NCBI GenBank assembly: GCA_025449115.1
Contig: JAHLKC010000016.1
Coordinates: 124,001-188,000, forward strand
Direction: 5' to 3'
Source of the DNA: Chytridium lagenaria
Lineage: Eukaryota > Chytridiomycota > Chytridiomycetes > Chytridiales > Chytridiaceae
DNA: 64,000 nt
Shown piece after piece: positions 57,201 through 64,000 of the stretch; the first letter of the stretch is position 1, and each line of letters starts with the position of its first letter. A program made the translations under genes and the position numbers. Under the pieces are notes generated by a model. That model searched no databases. It worked only from the letters and a program-made list of their open reading frames with translations, and was not told the DNA's origin.

Positions 57201-58725
57201 ACACCATACTTTTTCTCCTTCCCGTCATCTGTGAAAAGCACGGTAACGCCCATTCGTGGCGACGAGCCCATGCCCGACGAAAACGACAGTAAGGGAGGTA
57301 AAGCGGGTGATTCTCTGTCGATCAACGGTAGACTGGACTTTGAATTGATAGACTTCGTTCATACATTCAGCCATGTCGAGGCCCATGAGAAGACCCATGT
57401 GGAATTCCATGGGGAGGCCGTCCGAGGGTTCTTTTTCCAACGTCACGCGATCGATCGAGAGGAAGAAGGAGGGGATGGGACTGGTGAAGAAGGAGTTGAG
57501 TTGATGGAGGATGGTGGGGTTGGTGGTAGGGTCTTTGAGGGGCTCTTCGTTGACGCCTCGGTTGAACGGGGGAGTGGGGGAAGTTTCATGGTTGGATGGA
57601 TGTGATCGCCGTCGGTTGATTTGGACCAAAAGATGGGGCATCGAATATTGGTGCGAAACAGTCGTCGGCAGGGCGGTTTCTAAAAAAGGCTGCAGGGAGT
57701 TCTGGATCGGGGACGGTGACGTCGAAGTTGGAGGTGTAGATATCTTCAGAGTTGTCGGAGAAATCTCCTGGCATGAGGCTTCGTCGGGATTGTCTGCGGG
57801 CGGCTGTGGATGGTTTTACGGGAGTGGCGATGGACTTTCGGGGTGTTGCGAAGCCGAGGACTCGATTTAAGCGAACGGTGGTGGGAGGAGCGACTGGGGT
57901 TTCATCTTCGGAAGCTTCACCGGTGCTTTCAGCCGAGGCCGAACCTTTATTCCAGTCGTTAGTTGATGACTTGAAAGGTCCAAGAAGAAATAAAGAGAAA
58001 GAGCGGATAATATTCGATAAAGATATAAAAACAAGAAGCGCACACCTTCATTAAAGCTTACTACGCGTTCGCTCTTTCGTGACCTTTCCTTTCCACGGCC
58101 GGGGTCAAGAGTGTCCGATTGTCGTCTACAGCCTTTTCGTCCCCTTCAACTCATCCACCTGCGTCATCTCGGCCTTATCAGACTCATTAGCCTGCGCAGC
58201 CATCTCCCCATCCATGCTTTCCATAGTTGCTGCATCCTTTTCAGCGCCATCCTCGTCAACCGGTCCTCGTCAGTCAAACGATCTTTCATCAAATCATGTT
58301 GGTCCAAAGCGACGGGTTTGGAAGGAGTCTTCAATGTCTTGCCGCTCGTCTTCTTTGGTGTCTTGGTTCAGCTGTGTCCGCCTGGGAGTCCTTGAATTGA
58401 CCTGATGACTTTCATCGGGAACCTCCGTTTGTTCGTCTTGAGCGGAAAGCATACCTGTAAGCAGCAAAACTCATTAAAAGGCTAAAACCTATAGCTTTAG
58501 AACATGAAAGCACATCCAAATGCTAACAATTAAGGCGCTTTAATGATGTTTTTACCTCTCAAGATTGCCTGGAATGCTCTGGATGGACGCTTGCTGATTG
58601 ATCTTTCGGACGATGTTCAACAAAATCTTTTGGAACGGACTTTTTGAAGGGGAAAAGAAAGAAACTCTGTTTTCTGGTTTGTCGCGATCCAACGGACAAC
58701 AAACGATGAAAGTCGGGAGATACAT
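54241..58725 (-). CDS. ASH1-like SET-domain histone lysine methyltransferase
   Basis: ASH1/SET2-type enzymes methylate histone H3, usually at K36. The proposed start at 58725 opens a basic, disordered N-terminus (FFSPSKSPFQKILLNIVRKI), followed by Ser/Pro and Lys-rich linkers (KTPSKTPKKPTPKKEKLPVP). Core order: the pre-AWS block KKQYVKAGLYSRFYKVDD, the AWS cysteines CNCVPPEDGSGGCTDNCLNR and CSSEACPCGDQCTNQNFQKN, the SET domain with GYGLRTTAPIP, EARFVNHCCEPNCHIEKW (AdoMet-binding NHxCxPNC) and ITYDYRFEAFG, then post-SET CLCGAPGCRGFIGINKK. The C-terminus is charged with Glu-runs (55150-55200) and Pro/Ser stretches and ends FSKRVRAEKRR. At least ten introns. Frames slip many times in the low-complexity parts; the catalytic core is readable. 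Two segments, 57225-57641 and 57586-57774, overlap in different frames and are unresolved. Confidence 0.85.
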
Positions 58726-58953
58726 AAGGGAAGAAAAAAAAGAACATGACCGGTAAAATGCAATAAAAAACGATACGTGCGGTGAACAAGGAGAATAATA
58801 AAATGATTCAATGTTATAAAAAACTAAGTTTTATCAGGGTGAAATGTATAAGTTATAAATGATAAATGCACGAATTGAACAAATGGGTAAAATAATAGGT
58901 TAGACGTGGACTCGAAAAAGAGAACAGAGAAAGGCAATAAAAAGACACGGGCT

Positions 58954-59942
58954 TCAACCGCGCAGCTGGCCATGCGGTCGAAGGCTATGTAGAAGGGACA
59001 TGCGACGTTTTTCTAAAGGAGAAGTGGGTGATGTAGGGAGACCGACAGTGACAGGACTTGTGGGTATCTCTCCTCCATCCCCTCCGATCATGACGATCGA
59101 GCCACTAGAGAGAATAGCCGAAACCTCTCCCGCAGCTTCAGCAGCAGCCACCGTAGAAGCATTGCAACTTTCAACGTTTTCACCGTCAGCCATCCCTCCA
59201 ACCGCAACAGTCAAACCGCCCATTTTTGAGCCCCTTCGTCTCCTCCACTTTGCAAACGCCGGAGGTGCCGAGAGTTCAGGAATTGCGGTGAGGATCCTTT
59301 TGGCAGGCGAAGGTGCGACGCCAACGGGAATTGGGGCAAAGGGGCTTTCGGAGGCGGTGCTTTTGGCATGCTTGTCGAGTTGTTGTTGGAGGGATTAAAG
59401 AGCATGCTGAGAGAGGGACGTCTGCGCTGAGGTTGAGGTGATGGAATACCAGCTTGAGAAGGGAGAGTAGCCGAGAGGGAAACGGGTGATCCTGTCATTT
59501 TGTTGCCTGATCGGACTGCGCTTCCCAATGCAGTGTAGTTTTCGAGCCACGAGGGTCTTCTTTGGGGTGGGCTTGGGCTGGGAAGTTCTCCACGGACAGC
59601 CTTTGCCAATGCATCGACTTTTGTTGTGTATCGTTGACGTCCTCCGGTTGGATCAGATCCCTTTCGTGGTCTTCCAGTCTGCATGGGGCCTTGTGATTTC
59701 GACTGAAGGTTTTGGATCACGTTGATGTAGTTTGTGTAGAATGCGTTCCATGTCTTTGCGGGATGATCCTTGGTATCTGATGATGCTGGTGAAGGAGGGA
59801 TGGTTCGATCTGTAGCCTGAATCCCTTGTGACTCAGCCTCTGGGCTCAAACCCAGATCGTCATAGAGCGACTCTAGAGAATTCATAAGATGCTTTAGCTC
59901 TGACTTTGCGGCCATGATGGTTTCGTTCTTGCTTCTGATCAA
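58954..59942 (-). CDS. Unknown Ser/Pro-rich protein
   Basis: About 330 residues in one exon. The N-terminal 45 residues form a helix (KSELKHLMNSLESLYDDLGL), then a Ser/Pro-rich linker, a short possible motif WNAFYTNYINVIQNLQSK, TTKVDALAKAVRGELP, RRPSWLENYTALGSAV and, after a one-base slip near 59375, PELSAPPAFAKWRRRRGSK and a C-terminus with SPLEKRRMSLLHSLRPHG. Basic RRPS and RRRPSLS sites resemble kinase targets. The ATG at 59942 is the first in frame; a second lies at 59915 (MAAKSEL). No family recognised. Its upstream region holds the minisatellite at 60095-60250. Confidence 0.6.
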
Positions 59943-60094
59943 GATGAATACGGGATGAATGAAGGATTGAAGGTAGATGGTTCGTGTGATGATAGACTAT
60001 TGAATGATGTAGATGTGCTGTATTGAATAAATAAGATTAAAGTGAGATAAAAGTTGAAGGGGGGTATTTCGTAGTAGTAAATGTTTACACCTAG

Positions 60095-60250
60095 GTTTAT
60101 AAATAGGGGTAATCCATGTTACAACAAGGTATATACTGGAATTGTATGTTTACAAACAGGGGTACTAGATGTTACAACTGGTATATACTTGATTACAGGC
60201 TTATAATCAGGTATATACTCTAGAATGATAGGTTTACAAACAGGGGTAAA
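60095..60250 (+). repeat. Minisatellite, about 52-base unit, 3-4 copies
   Basis: Repeated blocks GTTTACAAACAGGGGTA and GGTATATACT alternate: units start near 60095, 60148 and 60199 (shortened) with a partial one at 60231. It lies upstream of the unknown Ser/Pro-rich gene, so it may overlap its promoter. Confidence 0.7.
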
Positions 60251-60349
60251 GGATGAGAATTTGTCAAGACCCCTTTCCTTGTGTACACCCCTTATTCCCT
60301 ATTGCCTATACAATTGTTTGATATTATTATGATATTCCAACATTACTGA

Positions 60350-61025
60350 TGAAATCCCGTTGTAGGCCCACATTTCTCGTCTGTTTGATCTCTTTGTCAC
60401 TGGGAAACGCGCAAGAACCGAGCGCTATCAATCATTACGGAAGCGGTTGTGATCGACTTTACAACTGCTGTGTGGGTGGTTCCCTTGGCGATGGTTGTTG
60501 GCGGTGCTGTGAAGACATTGTAAGATCGGATTGTGGAGTGGATGGATGCGCGGAAAACGTAAAAGGGCGTAGGAGGCGCTAGCGATTGCACAGAAGGCTG
60601 AGCAGTTACCGTATCTTACGTTTTCTGGTGAAATCGTGACGATGCTTCCGCATAGAGAAGCTTCTTCTTTCACTCTTCGTCAACGACGGCCTAATACTGA
60701 TGACGGGGATAATACCCCTGGTTCAACGTTTCCATCAACGCCCACCTCCTGCTGCACCTTACCAACAACAGAGCGAGGCCAAGTTGACTGAGATGGATAC
60801 TTTGAACGTGAGTTACTTGCTTTGAGCCGTACTGCTGACATCGCCTTCTTATTCTGTAAAAGCATCATCGTGAAAAACCTTCCCAGCCCCACGAGCTGTT
60901 TCATTGTTTTTCAGGGTTTGCTTTGTTGGAATGATTATCTTTGGAGTAGGCACTGTCGTGGTTCCCTCGATTTCCTTTTGCGTGGTGACGCCGGGATGGG
61001 TCTTTGACTCTGATTTGAATTCGTA
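60350..61025 (+). pseudogene. Chromate transporter relic (CHR1-like)
   Basis: It keeps an intron-type acceptor and GPHFSRLFDLF-like start matching CHR1 exon 2 (AHISRLFDLFVTGKRA), then jumps to the CHR1 region RALSIITEAVVIDFTTAVWV and VPLAMVVGGAVKTL, so roughly 350 bases of the equivalent gene are deleted. Stops follow (after VKTL, in the linker, after GTEG). Further on, SGEIVTMLPHREASSFTLRQ and RRPNTDDGD match the CHR1 linker, and the second CHR domain is recognisable in pieces (FVGMIIFGVGTVVVPSISFC, TPGWVFDSDLN). No first exon and no 3' end are found. Multiple in-frame stops plus the large deletion mark true decay, unlike the one-base slips elsewhere. The retained splice site means it came from DNA, not from a processed transcript. 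Confidence 0.8.
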
Positions 61026-61213
61026 AACTCCAGCTGGAAGTGGACTTTAAAAATAATTATCAATAAATCAGCTTTTAACTTTTGTTCCAAGAACTCCTGG
61101 CATTATTATTGTATTTTTAGTTGCGGTGATTATTATTAAGAATATCGATACCACACCCACTCATCAGTTGATTTGTGTAACTAAAGCTTCTGCAACAAAA
61201 AAGCCAGTCTAAA

Positions 61214-62672
61214 ATGGCCACTCCCACAACAACAGCTGCATCAGCACAAGCGAAGACTCCAGCAGCGGCAGAGACCTCTGATTCCATCAAAGAAAAGAAA
61301 CCAAAAGGTCCAAGTCTCTGCATGCATGGTGTCAAACTACGGGGTTGTCGCGAATGCAAGGTTTTAGGCATTGGCGGTGGGGATCTTTGTGACTTGCATC
61401 ACAAATTCAAATATCTGTGCTTTCAATGCTTTGATGCAGGGTTGAGACCGACTTCTATATGTGAGCATCGAAATAACAGTAAGTGTTTATTCGAGCTTGG
61501 CTGGAAGGATTTTCTATTTGGTTGTCCACATACCCTCTTTGGTTGACGTCAACCTTGTTTTCGATAAGTAAGCTGCGTAATTGTAAACATGGAGACCTAA
61601 CATCACTTTAATTTATCACTTATTGATGCAATTATTGATTAATGCAAAGATTCATTGACTTGCCCTCCCTTCTCCATCCTTTCTACACTGATTTCTAACA
61701 TGTTTAAAAGGAACCCAATGCAAGATATGCTATCCCCATTACCGTCGAAAGACCAAGGACACCTCGAATACATCACCTAAAAAGCGAGGGCGGCCAAAGA
61801 AGGAGGCAGGTGACTCCAACGCAGAGGAGATTCCCGACGTTGAGGAGGAGACCAACGCGAAACCATCTCCTATGTTTGAAGCTACGGCACCGAAAAATAC
61901 GGTGAAGAGTGGTCCTGGACGGAAGAAGAAGAATCTTGTTGTTGCTGTTGAAGACCAAAAGTGCATGACGATTGGATGCAAAAAGACTCGCTTGTCGAAG
62001 AATGGAGAAACAAAGAGGTATGGCATACACTTTTCGTTCTTGTTTCCAATTCGTATTAGGCTTGATAAACCTTTCTTATGTACATATATGAGGGGTCAAA
62101 GGAATTACACTATGTTTACTTCAGCTAATAATGTTCGCTCCAACTTTACTTTAGCCTTTGCGAAACTTGCATTGTGCACAGAAATAGGGATCAAAGGCAA
62201 ATAGAACGGCTAGGGATGACGATATCGAAGGATCTCTAGAAGCGGCTTCTGCAGAATCCAAGCCATGGAAGAAGATATTCCAGGAGAGCCGTGGCTTCCA
62301 CTGGGAGTCACTAAATCAGGCCTGATAAACAACGACTTAGGATGCGGCAAAGAAACACCTCCAACGCAATCTTTGGAAGATCTTTCTGCGACGAAACAAG
62401 AAACAACGCCATCTCCAAGCGATATGTCAAATGGCCCGATGATGCTCTCGAATCTTCGGCAGCCCACTATGACAGCTAACATGACGCCTCCGCCGTCTCG
62501 ATCTGAATTGAGTAAGCGGCCACGAGAAGATGACGATGAAGCGGATGAGAAGAGAGTCAAGTTTGTTCGACATACTTCTGAGGCTCTCGATTCCGTATCC
62601 ATGTTTAAGACTTTTAGAAACCTTTACCTCCCTCAATATTTGAGGAGAAACCATCCTTATTATTATCCTTAG
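61214..62672 (+). CDS. Cys/His-repeat protein with AT-hook
   Basis: Exon 1 (61214-61480) has an Ala/Thr-rich start, then CMHGVKLRGCREC, CDLHHKFKYLCFQC and ICEHRNN, which the splice to 61711 completes as RTQCKIC: three or four CxH...CxxC units that could bind zinc. Exon 2 continues YPHYRRKTKDT, the AT-hook KKRGRPKKEAG, an acidic segment DVEEETNAK, a Lys-rich block GPGRKKKN and a CMTIGCKKTR pair. After an intron near 62020-62170, frames at 62265-62672 encode a Ser/Pro-rich C-terminus with RPREDDDEADEKRVKF. The joining of this last exon is uncertain because of a frame slip. Repeats of this CxHxxxxxxC type occur in large-genome protists and fungi and are poorly understood. DNA binding is inferred from the AT-hook. 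Confidence 0.6.
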
Positions 62673-62780
62673 CGCAATCGCGTCTCTAACATATCCTTTC
62701 CAAATACATATATTCACCATCCACATGCACCATTACACATTATCATTTATTAGCAAAACTTTTTTCAAACTCTACACAAA

Positions 62781-63902
62781 ATGGTTTACAACTTGACTAT
62801 GGATTCCACTCATCCATTCCACAGGCACGAAATGAAGAGAAGGCACAGTCCATGCTGTATCGGTTCCGAGAGGCTCAAGCAGTCGAGCTTGGAGTGCGGA
62901 AGTTTGAGAAACGGCCTGCGAGCGCCAACATGGTGGATGATTCAAAGGAGGCCGAGAAATGGAGGAACCATGTCATTCGTGAACTTACAAGAAAGGTCGC
63001 CAAGATTCAAGATTGTGAGTTTTCGTTTGATGGATGATATGCATACTATTTGGGGTTTTGCGGAAGTTGAGGACTTTAAGGCCGTAGATTTCGTTTTTAG
63101 AGGAGTTTTACTGAACCTCTGTTTTTTCTTTGCAGCTTCGTTGAGTGAGCATGAAGTGCGGGATCTGAACGATAACATCAACAAGCTGTTCAGGGAGAAG
63201 AGGGCATGGGAGTATCGAATCAAGGATCTAGGCGGCCCAGATTACAGGGTTCGTTGATTTTTTCACATGCATGACTCTGACATTATATTCTACCAGAGAG
63301 CCCAACCTCGGCTCTTTGATGATACAGGTAGAGAGGTTCCCGGATCACAAGGTTACAGGTAAAAGAGATCTCCTTGGTTTCATATGCTGATGTTTTCATG
63401 GATTAGATATTTTGGGCGAGCAAAAGAATTGCCTGGAGTCAAGGAGCTCTTTGAGCATGAAGGTGACTATTACTTTGGCCTTCTGTTCCACTCTTTCAGA
63501 TTGGGTGTTAATAAATCCTAAAGAAATGGACGAAAAGAGTAAAACGAGGTCGGACATGTTTAGAAGCGTTGATGCGGATTATTATGGATATCGTGATGAA
63601 GATGACGGTAAACTTTTGGAATATGAACGGCAAATATCAGAAGGTGACATATTGATGGTATTTCTTTGGCCTGACGTTTTTCTAGCGGAGAGTGATAAAA
63701 TGGAAGAGGATACAAAAGCTGATGGGGATATTTTGAAGGATTTGATGTTTATCAATCCTATAAAGGTACCGTCTGCACAAGACATGGAGGCATGGTTACT
63801 GCAACGGAGAAAGCAGGTTGGTGATTCTGGGGCTTATTTTTCAGAGCTGACCGCATTTTGCAGGAACTCGTCAACAAATATTTGGGAACAGCGACTGCTT
63901 AA
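62781..63902 (+). CDS. ISY1: ISY1 pre-mRNA splicing factor
   Basis: ISY1 is a component of the NineTeen complex that acts in the catalytic steps of the spliceosome. The ATG at 62781 is followed at once by a 41-base intron (62784-62824), so exon 1 encodes only Met; the mature start is MARNEEKAQSMLYRFREAQA. Then RNHVIRELTRKVAKIQD, SLSEHEVRDLNDNINKLFRE, KRAWEYRIKDLGGPDYR, RAQPRLFDDTGREVPGSQGY and RYFGRAKELPGVKELFEHE match the family. Further exons encode an acidic region with DADYYGYRDEDDG and the end WLLQRRKQELVNKYL, stopping at 63902. Introns fall near 63015-63135, 63250-63296, 63360-63407, 63463-63518, 63635-63685 and 63817-63863. Frame is clean throughout. Confidence 0.95.
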
Positions 63903-64000
63903 TTGCAGTTATACTTATATATATCTTGTATTTATTATACACGCTCGTTTATATAAATTACGTCTTCTTCAAAAACGTTTTCATCACTTTCGCTCGTTCT

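Noticed and set aside
1..64000. tRNA, rRNA, CRISPR or telomeric repeats
   Set aside because: I looked for tRNA B-box-like sequences, direct-repeat arrays and TTAGGG-type runs and found none that hold up; a covariance-model scan was not possible here.

Overview
The window comes from a fungal nuclear genome. Genes are intron-rich, with GT-AG introns mostly of 40-90 bases, and the families are typical of fungi: sterol glucosyltransferase, DHA2 drug antiporters, a PTR2 peptide transporter, CHR chromate transporters, an ISY1 splicing factor and an ASH1-like SET methyltransferase. A BBS1 gene (44.6-47.5 kb, minus strand) encodes a subunit of the ciliary BBSome, so the organism probably makes flagellated cells and is likely a zoosporic (chytrid-like) fungus. 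The lineage is inferred; the families are read from the sequence.

Layout. 0-4.5 kb: an LRR reading frame that splices in phase into a sterol 3-beta-glucosyltransferase. 4.7-6.1 kb: isoaspartyl peptidase/L-asparaginase. 6.4-9.3 kb (minus): copper amine oxidase. 9.7-18.1 kb: a large imperfect inverted repeat whose arms each carry versions of four very short TATA-driven genes (35-51 codons); the central loop holds a DHA2 transporter, and a second DHA2 transporter follows the right arm (18.4-20.5 kb). 21.2-22.8 kb (minus): anion:cation symporter-type MFS protein. 23.9-27.9 kb: two tandem CHR chromate transporters, with a decayed third copy at 60.35-61.02 kb. 28.3-31.5 kb: glycosidase-like protein of unclear family. 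32.0-32.2 kb: small HABP4/Stm1-like protein. 32.7-34.7 kb (minus): monoglyceride-lipase-like hydrolase with repetitive tails at both ends. 35.9-40.6 kb: full-size ABCG transporter. 40.8-42.0 kb: helical-repeat protein. 42.2-42.8 kb (minus): mitochondrial acyl carrier protein. 44.6-47.5 kb (minus): BBS1. 47.9-50.0 kb (minus): PTR2 peptide transporter. 50.9-53.5 kb (minus): TGL1-like steryl ester lipase. 54.2-58.7 kb (minus): ASH1-like SET methyltransferase. 59.0-59.9 kb (minus): unknown Ser/Pro-rich protein. 61.2-62.7 kb: Cys/His-repeat AT-hook protein. 62.8-63.9 kb: ISY1.

Sequence quality. Nearly every long conserved gene changes frame by one base at points where the protein family continues unbroken in the next frame, usually in or beside a short homopolymer. 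I read this as uncorrected indel error, not mass pseudogenisation, so most genes are annotated as spanning several frames. The chromate-transporter relic is different: it has in-frame stops and a large internal deletion and looks truly decayed.

The most unusual element is the inverted-repeat cluster of short MPA/MPS-starting peptides around DHA2 efflux transporters. I do not recognise these peptides. Transport genes dominate the window: two DHA2, one ACS-type MFS, two CHR, one ABCG and one PTR2.
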